NCBI GenBank assembly: GCA_028689585.1
Contig: JAQVCW010000019.1
Span: 1 to 64,000, forward strand
Direction: 5' to 3'
DNA length: 64,000 nucleotides
From: Lachnospiraceae bacterium
Lineage (GTDB): Bacteria > Bacillota > Clostridia > Lachnospirales > Lachnospiraceae
Positions 25,623-34,712 of this stretch are shown one piece after another. Within the stretch, counting starts at the first letter, position 1. Each line of letters starts with the position of its first letter. The position numbers and the translations under genes were made by a program. The notes beneath the pieces are model-generated. The model was not told where the DNA came from. It searched no databases and saw only the letters and a list, made by a program, of their open reading frames with translations.

Positions 25623-26641
25623 AAAGTAACTCCTTTTTCGCCATTTTCAATCTGGCCAATGATATAGGATGTCTCACCTGCTGCTGCGATTGCTTCCTGT
25701 GCTGTCTTAACGTCCTCCGGTTTTACCGCTACTACCATGCCAATGCCCATGTTGTAGGTATTGTACATCATCTCTTCTGCAATATTTCCTTCTTTTGCCA
25801 GAAGGCGAAAAACTGCCGGCACTTCATAGCTGTCTTTTTTAATCACCGCACGCACTCCATCCGGAAGCATACGGGGTATATTTTCATAAAATCCGCCGCC
25901 GGTGATATGGCTGCAGCCCTTCACGCGGACGCCGGCCTCTTTGATGCCGCGCAGTGTCTTTACATAAATCTTGGTGGGAGCCAGCAGAGCCTCGCCCAGC
26001 GTCTTGCCCAATTCTTCGTGATAGGTATCCAATGTCTCTTTGTCCATGGAAAATACCTTGCGGACCAGTGAAAAGCCATTGCTATGTACGCCGGAAGAAG
26101 CAATGCCCAGAAGAACATCTCCAGCCTGCAGCTCTTTTCCGGTAATCAAATCTTTTTCATCCACAACACCCACTGCAAATCCGGCCAGGTCATACTCGTC
26201 CACCGGATAGAAGCCAGGCATCTCTGCGGTCTCGCCGCCGATCAGCGCCGCTTCGGACTGAACACAGCCCTCTGCCACACCGCTGACGATCGCAGCAATT
26301 TTTTCCGGACAGTTTTTGCCGCAGGCAATGTAATCCAGGAAAAACAATGGCTCCCCACCGGCACATGCAATATCATTGACACACATAGCCACGCAGTCAA
26401 TTCCCACAGTATCATGCTTATCCAGGATAAATGCCAGCTTCAGCTTGGTACCTACTCCGTCGGTACCGGATACCAGGGTAGGATTCTCCATATCTTTAAA
26501 TTTGCTCATAGAAAATGCTCCGGAAAATCCCCCGATGTTGGTCAGCACTTCCGGACGCATGGTCTTCTTAATATGTTCCTTCATTAACTCAACTGATTTG
26601 TATCCCGCTTCAATATCCACACCTGCGTTCTTATAATCCAT
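25616..26641 (-). CDS. purM: Phosphoribosylformylglycinamidine cyclo-ligase (AIR synthetase)
   Basis: A 341-residue PurM closing the imidazole ring. It starts [21 protein letters not shown], as in the family, and has [15 protein letters not shown], the [10 protein letters not shown] metal-binding stretch, [11 protein letters not shown] and the late [16 protein letters not shown]. It lies second in the operon, about 300 bp after purE, with a tandem repeat in the spacer. Confidence 0.98.
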   Translation of the reverse strand: MDYKNAGVDIEAGYKSVELMKEHIKKTMRPEVLTNIGGFSGAFSMSKFKDMENPTLVSGTDGVGTKLKLAFILDKHDTVGIDCVAMCVNDIACAGGEPLFFLDYIACGKNCPEKIAAIVSGVAEGCVQSEAALIGGETAEMPGFYPVDEYDLAGFAVGVVDEKDLITGKELQAGDVLLGIASSGVHSNGFSLVRKVFSMDKETLDTYHEELGKTLGEALLAPTKIYVKTLRGIKEAGVRVKGCSHITGGGFYENIPRMLPDGVRAVIKKDSYEVPAVFRLLAKEGNIAEEMMYNTYNMGIGMVVAVKPEDVKTAQEAIAAAGETSYIIGQIENGEKGVTLC

Positions 26642-26726
26642 TGTTTTCTCCTTTTTTTGTGGGAAACTATCTGTTACTGATTTTCGCTGTCACTGTCTTG
26701 CGCTGCTGCCGTTTTCACTGTTACTG

Positions 26727-26880
26727 TCCTTCACGGATGCCGTCTTTCACTGCTGCTGTCCTTCACGGATGCCATCTTGCGCTGCTGTCCTTCACGGATG
26801 CTGTCTTCTCTTCTGCTGTCCTTCACGGATGCTGTCTTCTCTTCTGCTATCCTTCACAGATGCTGTCTTGCGCTGTGTCT
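26727..26880. repeat. Tandem repeat of about 30 bp in the purE-purM spacer
   Basis: Five imperfect copies of TCCTTCACGGATGCTGTCTT plus a variable end, unit length 29-32 bp. They lie between two genes that should share a transcript. No ribosome site or open frame of interest is present in the spacer. Confidence 0.85.
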
Positions 26881-26940
26881 CATATCCGGACTTTATTCCT
26901 GCATTTGCAGCTGTCCGCCGCCCAATTTGGATCCCATACA

Positions 26941-27447
26941 TTATTTTGTATAATTTTTATATCCAACTGCCTGCAGCTTCTGGTCTTTCTTCACTACCTG
27001 GTCTTTCAGCTCAGCAGAATAGTCCTTCAGCTTCTGAAGCAGAGCCGGATCCGATACAGCCAGGATCTTCGCCGCCAGAATACCTGCATTGGCACCGCCG
27101 TTGATCGCTACGGTAGCCACCGGAATGCCGGAGGGCATCTGAACGATGGAATAAAGGGAGTCCTGTCCGCCAAGGGAAGTGGTGTGCATCGGGATACCAA
27201 TCACTGGCATCGGAAAGATAGCTGCACACATACCCGGCAGATGAGCTGCCATACCCGCACCAGCAATAATCACTTTAAAGCCTTTTGCTTCTGCACCTTT
27301 TGCATATTCAAAAAACACGTCCGGTTCTCTATGGGCAGAAATGATGGTCATCTCATATTCTACCCCCAGCTTATCCAGGATATCCGCTGCCTTGCTCATT
27401 ACCGGCATATCGGAATCGCTGCCCATTACAATACCTACTTTTGCCAT
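26941..27447 (-). CDS. purE: N5-carboxyaminoimidazole ribonucleotide mutase
   Basis: A 168-residue PurE class I enzyme that moves the carboxyl group of N5-CAIR to make CAIR. VGIVMGSDSDMPVM, ISAHREPD (catalytic His) and AGAGMAAHLPGM are the family landmarks. It is the first gene after a clear promoter. purK is not in the window. Confidence 0.98.
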   Translation of the reverse strand: MAKVGIVMGSDSDMPVMSKAADILDKLGVEYEMTIISAHREPDVFFEYAKGAEAKGFKVIIAGAGMAAHLPGMCAAIFPMPVIGIPMHTTSLGGQDSLYSIVQMPSGIPVATVAINGGANAGILAAKILAVSDPALLQKLKDYSAELKDQVVKKDQKLQAVGYKNYTK

Positions 27448-27543
27448 GGCTGTTCTCCTTTTTTATGTTTCCCTTTACTGTTTTCTATTTTCTGCGTCGC
27501 TTCACTGTTCCAAAACGAATTGCACCGATTTATTCAGTTATTA

Positions 27544-27572
27544 ATTCTACTAACTCTGTTTATGGTTGTCAA
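27544..27572 (-). promoter_or_regulatory. Promoter of the purE operon
   Basis: Minus-strand TTGACA, 17-base spacer, TAGAAT. The leader is about 90 bases; I see no purine riboswitch core or PurR-type boxes in it. Confidence 0.75.
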
Positions 27573-27584
27573 GAACAAAAGTGT

Positions 27585-30218
27585 TCAGAGTTTCTTAAGC
27601 GGTATATTCAATTCTTCCGTGCCGGCCAGGGTAAAACGGCCATCGCCTATAATTTCCTGACGGCTTCCGTCCGCATGGATGACTTCAAGACTGCCCAACT
27701 CCTCATAGGGGATGGTGATATCTGTATGACAGCCGAAATAGGCCTTCGCCGGATCCTCCCTGCGCAACAGTGATACGGCATTGTCTCTTGCAATGATCTC
27801 TTTGCCGTCTGGATTGTAAACCGGAGTATCTTCTTCCCAGCTGTAGCAGGTATCGCCTACAGCAAAATGAGGTCCCATTTTTTCTGCAATTAATATAGGA
27901 AGTTTTTCTGCAATCTGATATTTTTGTGCCATGGCATAAGCCGTGGTGTTGGTGCCGATGGCAAATTCACCGATAGGCAGAGTGTCATGATGGTACAGCA
28001 GATTGGCCTGGATAAAGTTCCGGTTCTCTTCAGCAGTATCAAAATTGCTGCAGCTATAATCCGTGATCATTCCATCGGTAAAGGTAATGCACAGATCCAG
28101 ATATTTCAGTCCGTTGAGATAGACCTGTTTTACGTGAAGCACACCATTGGTTCCGGATAGCTGCGGTGAAGTGAACACCTCTCCCACCGGAATATTCACA
28201 TCCGCTACGCAATTTTCAAAAATGGTCTCCTTTCCCGGCATATTTAATGGATGCAGTGCCACGGTCAAATCGGTTCTGTTTCCGTTCTTCCCCTGGATAT
28301 GGACACTCTTTCTCAAGTCCAGTGTGTCGATGATGGTCTGCTGGATGCGTTCATACAGGTGATAATCCAGTGTGTTGATCTTTACGGTTTCCCGGAAAAT
28401 CTTCTGGAAATCCGGCCCGATTTCCGGAACTGGAAATGCAATAATGGTAAAGCTGCGTTCTTTTCCTATAATATATTGATTTGTGAGCTGTGTCACAGAA
28501 TTGTTCATGGACACCATAAGCTGCTGCTGTCTTTCCGACAACTGGCAGGCTTCTTCTTTTGCCGCAGGAGTAAAAGGTTTTTCTCCAAATACTTCCACTA
28601 CTGCCGGACCTGCATGACCGTTTGCCAATGTTTTGAAGGTCTCATAGGCGCTTCGCATCACACCCAGACGGCGCTCCACAAATTTTTTATCCAGGTAAAT
28701 CGCAGCGTCCTCTCTGTGATCATAGTCAAACTGCTGGTTCGGCACAGCGCCCGTATAGCCCAGCCGCATAGAGGAGCGTTTGTTCACCGTGCTCAGTGCA
28801 TAACGGGAAACCACCGGCTTCAGACCCATTTTCTCGAAATTGTATATGGCTGAGCGAAGCATTCGTTCAAAGCCCAGATGATATCGAATATTCACGGTCA
28901 TCTTCCTGGACAAATCCTTGCCTCCATGGGCAAAGCCAATGCGGTACCCTTCCGTATAGGTATCCGCCATAGCCTGAATCTCTTCTTCGCTAAGCGAATT
29001 CAAAAAAGCGGCCGTCTGCAGTTCATTGTCTGTCACATATTCTCCGTAGCGATACAGATAGGTCATATCTGTCAAATCGGAATTCATAATGATATTCACC
29101 GCAAAATTTCTGGCCGGATCCACAGATTCCCGGATGCGCTCCGTCACGAATACATCGCTGTAATCGCTGACAAACCAGTAAAGAATCTGCTGTATCTCTT
29201 TATAGGAAGGAACGGACTGCTGTTCAAAGGCATTGTAGATTTCGATAAACAGCTCCAGATGCACTACCGCCTCCTGCAGGCGTCCTTCGAAAAGATAGCC
29301 GATCAGACCGCGAAGCTCGGTATAAAGAAAACCAAGAAGCTTTCCCTGCTCTGCTCCCAGCATTTTGGCTGCAAATGCAGGATTGCCATAGCTGGTTTCA
29401 TACTGTTCCGGCAAAATATCCTTATATAATTGATGGTTGAGCTGCTGCCACTCCTGAATGGACAAGGCAGGACTGTCTTCTCCATTCAGCATTTCCCGCA
29501 GCTCTTTCATCTGCATCAAAAAGCCGGCCGTGCGCTGAAAGTAATCATAGAAAGGCACTGGTACCGTCTTTTCTGTTTCCATTTCTCTAATTCTGATCAT
29601 TGCAAGATTCCAGCGCTCTTCCAGCGGATCCGCATCCTCGTCTATGATATTGGTTCCCAGGTTCCGTTCTATGATCTCTTTTGCATAGGACCACAGAGCT
29701 TTTGAACCTTCCGGAGTCCGCTCATTTCTGCTCATAATCTGGGATTTCTCCACTTCATGCTCTCTCCAGGCAAGACCACCGGTGGCATCGTTTAGCAGGA
29801 TTGGCTGTATCTTGTCCAGTGCATTGGCAAACCGCGCCTCGGCTGTGTCCTGAGCTTCGAATTCCTCCCAGAGCGCCCGCATTTCCTTCGCCTGATCCTT
29901 CGGAAGCAGATTGAAGATCCGATCCGCCGCCTTCACTTCCCGGTCCCGCTTCGTCTGATTGCCGTCAGCGTCATAGGCATAAGTATCCCCGGCATCAATT
30001 TCCACAATATCATGAATCAAGACCATGATCATAGTCTTCGTCACATCTATTTCTTCATTGGCATACTCACTGAGCAGTGCACACATCATAGCCAGATGCC
30101 AGGAATGATCCGTATCCGTCTCCTTCCGTTCGCCCCCGGTTATGTAGCTCTGACGTGTGATCTGCTTTAATTTATCCACTTCCAGAATAAAATTCATCTG
30201 CTGCTCTAATCGTTTCAT
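27585..30218 (-). CDS. HD-domain hydrolase fused to M29-type aminopeptidase
   Basis: An uninterrupted 877-residue frame joining two enzymes. Residues 1-200 are an HD phosphohydrolase like YfbR/HDDC2: TDTDHSWHLA with His38, LIHDIVEID with His69-Asp70, and NALDKIQP with Asp135, as in 5'-deoxynucleotidases. From about 205 on there is a helical region, then an M29-like metallo-aminopeptidase with EFAIGTNTTAYAM, PHFAVGDTCYSW and the late GCHTDITIPYEE. Each part looks complete. It starts after a normal ATG and ends just before the purE promoter. The link between nucleotide and peptide salvage is inferred only from the fusion. Confidence 0.85.
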   Translation of the reverse strand: MKRLEQQMNFILEVDKLKQITRQSYITGGERKETDTDHSWHLAMMCALLSEYANEEIDVTKTMIMVLIHDIVEIDAGDTYAYDADGNQTKRDREVKAADRIFNLLPKDQAKEMRALWEEFEAQDTAEARFANALDKIQPILLNDATGGLAWREHEVEKSQIMSRNERTPEGSKALWSYAKEIIERNLGTNIIDEDADPLEERWNLAMIRIREMETEKTVPVPFYDYFQRTAGFLMQMKELREMLNGEDSPALSIQEWQQLNHQLYKDILPEQYETSYGNPAFAAKMLGAEQGKLLGFLYTELRGLIGYLFEGRLQEAVVHLELFIEIYNAFEQQSVPSYKEIQQILYWFVSDYSDVFVTERIRESVDPARNFAVNIIMNSDLTDMTYLYRYGEYVTDNELQTAAFLNSLSEEEIQAMADTYTEGYRIGFAHGGKDLSRKMTVNIRYHLGFERMLRSAIYNFEKMGLKPVVSRYALSTVNKRSSMRLGYTGAVPNQQFDYDHREDAAIYLDKKFVERRLGVMRSAYETFKTLANGHAGPAVVEVFGEKPFTPAAKEEACQLSERQQQLMVSMNNSVTQLTNQYIIGKERSFTIIAFPVPEIGPDFQKIFRETVKINTLDYHLYERIQQTIIDTLDLRKSVHIQGKNGNRTDLTVALHPLNMPGKETIFENCVADVNIPVGEVFTSPQLSGTNGVLHVKQVYLNGLKYLDLCITFTDGMITDYSCSNFDTAEENRNFIQANLLYHHDTLPIGEFAIGTNTTAYAMAQKYQIAEKLPILIAEKMGPHFAVGDTCYSWEEDTPVYNPDGKEIIARDNAVSLLRREDPAKAYFGCHTDITIPYEELGSLEVIHADGSRQEIIGDGRFTLAGTEELNIPLKKL

Positions 30219-30314
30219 CTTATTTCTGCCTTTCTTTTACACTTTTTCTATGAGCAAGAACGCCTCTGTGTTCCACTCCTCACCCTTAAAACAGCGACGG
30301 CTTTCCCGGTAACA

Positions 30315-30638
30315 TCAGGAGGCCAGTCCTACACAAAAAATCAAGAACCAGACCGCCACCATAAATCCGCACAGAAGCGTCCCTACTTTACAGAAAATAT
30401 AGGATTTGCACTGTTCATGAAAGCTGTTCAGCCCGAATACCATTCCACAGAATGCGATCACAAATGCAGTGAATCCAAAAGAGCCAATCCATGCCCCGCC
30501 GCTGCCCTGCAGCGCTGCACAGATTCCCAGCAGAATAATAAAAATCAGCAGGGAAATACCGCCCAGTACCGTTGCCAGAATGCCCCGTCCGGAATGATTG
30601 GCTTCTTCAAATGCATATATACTTTTCTTTCTAGCCAT
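30315..30638 (-). CDS. Small polytopic membrane protein (DUF6142-like)
   Basis: A 107-residue protein with a basic, hydrophilic N-terminus (MARKKSIYAFEEANHSGRG) and three hydrophobic segments. It resembles clostridial DUF6142 proteins by recognition only. It overlaps the VanZ gene by eight bases, so the two are coupled. No catalytic motif is visible. Confidence 0.6.
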   Translation of the reverse strand: MARKKSIYAFEEANHSGRGILATVLGGISLLIFIILLGICAALQGSGGAWIGSFGFTAFVIAFCGMVFGLNSFHEQCKSYIFCKVGTLLCGFMVAVWFLIFCVGLAS

Positions 30639-31089
30639 AATATCGTCTCCTCAGGCGGTTGCACAAAGCAAATATCAGATAACCCAGAATTCCGCCTGCC
30701 GTATTCAAAATAATATCATCTACATCAAAACTGCCTACCCTCGTAATCAGCTGCATTACTTCTATCGCCGCACTGAATTCAAAACTCAGCAGTGTAATCT
30801 TCCACAAGCTGCGCATCGGCTTTCTCAGCACTGGCAAAATGGCGCCAAAAGGCAAAAAGCCAATGACATTGCCGGCCAGGTTCACTATCACCGCCCGCAT
30901 TCCCAACACATCCGGATACCGAATAAAACGGTTGATTTCCCGCAATGGAATCAAATTATAACGGTATTCACCTGCGCCGCCTCTCCCATAGCTTTCCGCA
31001 AAAAACAGAAAATAAATCAGTAAAATCATGTAAATCAGAAACAGAATTCCACCTACCGCCCGAATCCGTTTCGCAGTCCTTACCTTCAT
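30631..31089 (-). CDS. VanZ-family membrane protein
   Basis: A 152-residue protein with four to five membrane segments and the VanZ pattern: YNLIPLREI near the first loop, NLAGNVIGFLPFGAILP in the middle, and the conserved FDVDDIILNTAGGILGY near the end. The family founder lowers teicoplanin susceptibility; most homologues have unknown envelope roles. The gene is coupled at both ends, overlapping the small upstream gene by one base and the DUF6142-like gene by eight. Confidence 0.9.
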   Translation of the reverse strand: MKVRTAKRIRAVGGILFLIYMILLIYFLFFAESYGRGGAGEYRYNLIPLREINRFIRYPDVLGMRAVIVNLAGNVIGFLPFGAILPVLRKPMRSLWKITLLSFEFSAAIEVMQLITRVGSFDVDDIILNTAGGILGYLIFALCNRLRRRYYG

Positions 31090-31241
31090 CAGATCATAAC
31101 ACTGCTTTTTCTTTTTAATAAATTGGCGCCGTTTACAATAATCAGAATTCCTGCTGCCAGTCCGGTAACCAGCACCACTATTCCCAGTATAATGCTGGAT
31201 GCACCAGCCCTGGTCATGGTCTTATACACTTTTTCATTCAT
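31089..31241 (-). CDS. Small single-pass membrane protein
   Basis: Fifty residues starting MNEKVYKTMTRAG after an AGGAGG site, with one long membrane helix (SSIILGIVVLVTGLAAG) and a basic end. Its stop codon shares a base with the VanZ start. The two genes and the one after form a compact operon of membrane proteins. No family recognised. Confidence 0.65.
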   Translation of the reverse strand: MNEKVYKTMTRAGASSIILGIVVLVTGLAAGILIIVNGANLLKRKSSVMI

Positions 31242-31269
31242 TGAGATACCTCCTGTTTGGGACATCCAC

Positions 31270-31312
31270 ATCCGCCCATCCTGAATTTGCCTGCGGCAAA
31301 TGGGCCGGCACA
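31270..31312. repeat. Short copy of the dispersed two-hairpin element (first hairpin only)
   Basis: ATCCGCCCATCCTG, then ATTTGCC/GGCAAAT around TGC, then GGGCCGGCAC. It lies between the pyrE stop and the small membrane gene's ribosome site. The second hairpin is missing. Confidence 0.7.
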
Positions 31313-31316
31313 ATTT

Positions 31317-31991
31317 TTATTTCACTCCGTACTGCTCATAATATGCATCAATGGCTGCTTTCATGGCATCATCAATGATGACTTTTCCTTTGTATTCTCT
31401 CTGGTACAGATGCTCTACCACTTCCGCCATGGTCACAATAGCTGTAGTCTTCAGGCCATAGTTTTCTTCGATCTCGCTCAATGCGCTCTTCGTTCCCTGT
31501 CCCCGTTCCATACGGTCCACAGAAACCACCAGTCCCAGCGGTGTTACATTGCCCTGAGCCTTGATGATCGGCAGTGTCTCCTGGATGGAAGTGCCTGCCG
31601 TGGTCACATCTTCGATTATGATCACCTTATCCCCGTCAGAAATCGGGCTGCCCAGCAGGATTCCCTTATCTCCATGGTCCTTCACTTCTTTCCGGTTGGA
31701 GCAGTATTTGATATCCTTGCCAAACTGCTCGCTGATAGCAATCGTAGCCGCCACGGTCAGCGGAATTCCCTTGTAAGCCGGTCCAAATAACACATCGAAA
31801 TCCAGGCCGAACTTGTCATGAATCGCCTTTGCATAATATCCGCCCAGTCTGCGCAGCTGCGCGCCGGTGCGGTAAAATCCGGTATTTACAAAAAACGGTG
31901 TCTTTCTTCCACTCTTTGTGGTAAAATCTCCAAATTTCAAAACCTGGCAGTCTACCATAAATTCTATAAATTCCTGTTTATACTGTTCCAT
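31317..31991 (-). CDS. pyrE: Orotate phosphoribosyltransferase
   Basis: A 224-residue PyrE adding ribose phosphate to orotate. It carries the PRPP-binding motif VIIIEDVTTAGTSI and the flexible catalytic loop with Lys and Arg (YCSNRKEVKDHGDKG). TKSGRKTPFFVNTG near the start is also typical. It sits on the same strand as pyrC-pyrF-pyrK-pyrD but is separated from pyrD by about 5 kb of decayed mobile DNA. Its AGGAGG site is directly downstream of a candidate left attachment repeat. Confidence 0.97.
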   Translation of the reverse strand: MEQYKQEFIEFMVDCQVLKFGDFTTKSGRKTPFFVNTGFYRTGAQLRRLGGYYAKAIHDKFGLDFDVLFGPAYKGIPLTVAATIAISEQFGKDIKYCSNRKEVKDHGDKGILLGSPISDGDKVIIIEDVTTAGTSIQETLPIIKAQGNVTPLGLVVSVDRMERGQGTKSALSEIEENYGLKTTAIVTMAEVVEHLYQREYKGKVIIDDAMKAAIDAYYEQYGVK

Positions 31992-32008
31992 TTTATATTA
32001 AAACCTCC

Positions 32009-32019
32009 TGTTTTCAAGG
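32009..32019. repeat. Candidate left attachment repeat of the degraded element
   Basis: TGTTTTCAAGG occurs here, 17 bp upstream of pyrE and 45 bp beyond the integrase remnant, and again at 36429-36439. Including the next four bases, 14 of 15 match. The distance to the integrase end is typical of tyrosine-recombinase elements. An 11-bp match could be chance. Confidence 0.4.
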
Positions 32020-32064
32020 CTTTACGCCTATATCATAATGTCTCAAATTGCTCTACTACACACT

Positions 32065-32225
32065 TTACACCGCTTCCATCTTCCTCATCTCATCAAACAA
32101 GGTATCTTCCGTTACGTGGCAATATGTTTCTTGCCAAAACGGTTCACGAATCTTCCCTGATAAAGACCATCCTTTCTCTGTGATATGCCTTTTCCCAGTT
32201 CTTTATCATTAAGGGATTTACCCAT
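32065..32225 (-). pseudogene. Tyrosine recombinase (integrase) remnant: N-terminus joined to C-terminus
   Basis: After a ribosome site the frame reads MGKSLNDKELGKGISQRKDG, then YQGRFVNRFGKK, the N-terminal arm-binding domain of ICE-type integrases. It stops after 37 codons. In the next frame the sequence goes straight on with TYCHVTEDTLFDEMRKMEAV and a stop, the last residues of such integrases including the catalytic Tyr. So about 1 kb of core has been deleted and the ends fused out of frame. It is inactive. This marks the region as a former integrated element. Confidence 0.75.
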
Positions 32226-32301
32226 CTGTACTTCCTTCCTACGTGTAGAATAGGAGGGTTTCCAAATATCGCTTCCATTCTACCATAAAATATTAAGATT
32301 A

Positions 32302-33237
32302 TCAATCAGTTAAAAATGAATTGCCTTTGCGAATTATCGCTCTGAAGCACCTCCGAATCCTTGTCATGAAAGGGTTTTCTTCTGATTCTATATCAAGTCT
32401 CTGCAATATATCGTAAATCACACCAGAATCATTTAATAGGCTAATGGCAAAACATTTCTTCCCTGCATCTTTTAATGATGCTCCTATATGATATGCATTT
32501 TTATCATCAAGGATTAGAAATCTGTCATGAAATACACCTGTGTATTTCACTTCCAATCTCGGATACTGCTGATTAAATGTTTCCACATCCTTATCCGACA
32601 ATCTGGTTTTCTTAACAGTATAAATGATTACTGACACATCCTCTTTCTTCTTGGACAGGATATTTAAGGTTCTTACATCAACATAATTATCGACCAATAT
32701 TATGCTCTTGGTGGCACTTCCAACCAAATCAATTAGTAAGCTAAAAGCATCGTATATCTGTCCATCAAAAAAGATTTTCTGTTGCGCTTCCTCATGGTCG
32801 GAAATATATTCAAAAATTTCGTCCAATTTTTCATCCGTCTTTTTTTGATATTCAAGCTGATTCAATTCAACTGCACTGATCCGCTCAAATAAGAACTGAT
32901 TATTTGCGATAAAGTGTCTCATTTCCACAAATGCACGCATAATACTGATACTTGTATTTATTGCAACATCACTATGGAGTACGCTTGCAAGCATTGATAT
33001 TCCTTGCTCTGTAAAAACATATGGCATTGTTCGGCGACCACCATATCCTGAATTTGCCAAACTTGAAATGCCAGATTGGCATTTCAAGTTTGAATACTCA
33101 TCCTCCGTTAGCTGAAACCTAAAATCCTCTGGAAATCTTTTCTCATTTCTTTTTGCAGCCCTATTCAATGCACCTGTTTCCACTTGATACAATACCGCCA
33201 AATCATTATCCAACATTACCTGCTTTCCTCGCACCAC
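32302..33237 (-). CDS. ORF6N-domain protein with PLD-like C-terminal half
   Basis: A 311-residue frame opening at a GTG. Residues 1-85 are an ORF6N/KilA-N-type DNA-binding domain (QVMLDNDLAVLYQVET, KRFPEDFRFQLTEDE, RRTMPYVFTEQG) common in phage and ICE regulators. After a coiled coil, the C-terminal half (KSIILVDNYVDVRTLNIL, VFHDRFLILDD with one H-x-R in place of HKD, GASLKDAGKKCF) resembles the phospholipase-D-like fold. Upstream, in the same frame, the expected start MAKDDVRVEKSSSEFDLEPI lies at 33318, but a TGA at 33250-33252 interrupts it, so the natural gene appears broken or restarts at the GTG. Confidence 0.75.
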   Translation of the reverse strand: MVRGKQVMLDNDLAVLYQVETGALNRAAKRNEKRFPEDFRFQLTEDEYSNLKCQSGISSLANSGYGGRRTMPYVFTEQGISMLASVLHSDVAINTSISIMRAFVEMRHFIANNQFLFERISAVELNQLEYQKKTDEKLDEIFEYISDHEEAQQKIFFDGQIYDAFSLLIDLVGSATKSIILVDNYVDVRTLNILSKKKEDVSVIIYTVKKTRLSDKDVETFNQQYPRLEVKYTGVFHDRFLILDDKNAYHIGASLKDAGKKCFAISLLNDSGVIYDILQRLDIESEENPFMTRIRRCFRAIIRKGNSFLTD

Positions 33238-33368
33238 ATAGATAAGATTTCAAATATGTATTGGTTCTAAGTCGAATTCTGAACTACTCTTCTCTACTCT
33301 AACATCATCTTTTGCCATCTAATCCTCCAATCTAAATTTGAAATCGCAGATTGCAATTCAAAAAAATC

Positions 33369-33560
33369 TTAATCTTCCTTTATATTTCGCTTACCAAATT
33401 GCTGTTCATACATAATCTGATACTTTATCAAACGTGGAATATACTCTGGGGGCTTCCTACGACCTGCCTCCCACTCTTCTACAGTTCGAAGCGGTATCTG
33501 AAAATGCTCCGCAAACTGTCTTCGATTCAAGCCTGTCTCCGCTCTCAAGCGCAAAACCAA
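33369..33560 (-). CDS. Small HTH protein, N-terminally truncated
   Basis: A 63-residue frame with a helix-turn-helix of the small XRE-like type found in Firmicutes (RAETGLNRRQFAEHFQIPLRTVEEWEAGRRKPPEYIPRLIKYQ). Homologues I know of usually have some residues before this. Here only a TTG could start it, right beside the point where relaxase sequence begins, so the 5' end was probably cut by the rearrangement. Likely non-functional or a minor regulator. Confidence 0.55.
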   Translation of the reverse strand: MVLRLRAETGLNRRQFAEHFQIPLRTVEEWEAGRRKPPEYIPRLIKYQIMYEQQFGKRNIKED

Positions 33561-33589
33561 TTACCAAATTCATCTGATTTTCAGTGAGA

Positions 33590-34597
33590 GGACGCTGCTC
33601 CCCACACCCGCAGTCAAGATTGCCAGCCGCAACGTGTACTATGACGAGCACGGAAAAAGGGTACGCACGAAAAAAGAAATCACCGACGAGGACGGAAAAA
33701 TCCGCAAGGGCTGCACCGTCATTGCAAAGGGCGAGGTTTACGAAAGTCATATGTTTTCCGTAAAGAATGACCGCAACAAGAGCGAGCTGTTTCTTCGGGA
33801 GGTAAAGGAGAGTTATACCGACCTTATCAACCGCCACATTTCAGATCCCGAACAGCACCTAAAGGTGTTTGACAAAAGCAGCGTGTACCTGCCGACAAAG
33901 AAGATAGGCAAGAACAACCCCAGAGCCACAGAGATTGAAGCCGACAATACCGCAAGGCAGGAGTGGAACAGGACGGCGGATATGGCGCTTATCACGGGCA
34001 TAGCGGAAGAAGCGATATTAGAGGTCAAGCAAACCGAGATACACGACAAGGTTAGCCAGTCCATTAAAAGCAAAGGTTGGCTGCCGAATCTGTTTCGCAG
34101 TATCGTAGGCAAGGCGAAAGACTTTCTGCAAAACCTTATCCGTGAAAAGGATATGCCGCCGAAGCCGATGCTCAATATCAATATGGCGGAGTTCCGCACA
34201 ATGCAGCAGCTAATGATACGCATACAGGACAGGGCAAGAGAAATCAAGAACTTGCAGGACAATGTTCTGCCGAAGCTGAAACAGCAGTTAAGCGAAACCA
34301 CAGGGCTTTTCAAGGGTAAAGAGCGAAAAGCTGGACGCACTGCCCGAAATCCTCAAGGATGACGGTTATCCCGACGCCAGCGCCTTTATGAAAACCTACC
34401 GCAAGGCGGAAGCCATTGTAGAGGATTACAACCGTGACCTTGCCAAGTGGGAACGCCAAGTAAAGGAAGGCAAAGAACCTGTTAAAAAAGAAAAGCCGCC
34501 CGAACCCGTAAGCGTCCGTGAACGGCTAAGGCAACTTCAGCAGCAGAGCAAGCAGCAACCGCACAAAAAGAAATCCTTTGACAGAGACAGCAGATAA
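33590..34597 (+). pseudogene. MobA/MobL-type relaxase, 5'-truncated and frameshifted
   Basis: From about 33590 the plus strand reads LLPTPAVKIASRNVYYDEHG and continues through a charged, helical C-terminal region typical of mobilisation relaxases (RIQDRAREIKNLQDNVLPKLKQQ). Near 34320 the frame breaks; the next frame goes on SEKLDALPEILKDDGYPDA, then KTYRKAEAIVEDYNRDLAKW, to the normal end. The N-terminal catalytic domain with its His triad is missing. This is a dead tail of a transfer gene, lying opposite to its neighbours. Confidence 0.7.
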
Positions 34598-34603
34598 GAC
34601 AAA

Positions 34604-34638
34604 AACACCGTCAGCAAGATTGCTGAACGGTGTTCTAC
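34604..34638 (-). terminator. Terminator after the alpha/beta hydrolase
   Basis: Stem AACACCGTTCAGCA/TGCTGACGGTGTT (one bulge) followed by TTTT on the minus strand, about 75 bp beyond the hydrolase stop. Confidence 0.65.
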
Positions 34639-34712
34639 ATAACTTATTAGAGATAAAATATCTTAAAACGCATGATTGTTTTTCTCAGTTTTATTAAAAA
34701 CTCAAACTACAG

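Noticed and set aside
27448-27540. Purine riboswitch in the purE leader
   Set aside because: The leader is only about 90 bases and lacks the conserved three-way-junction core.
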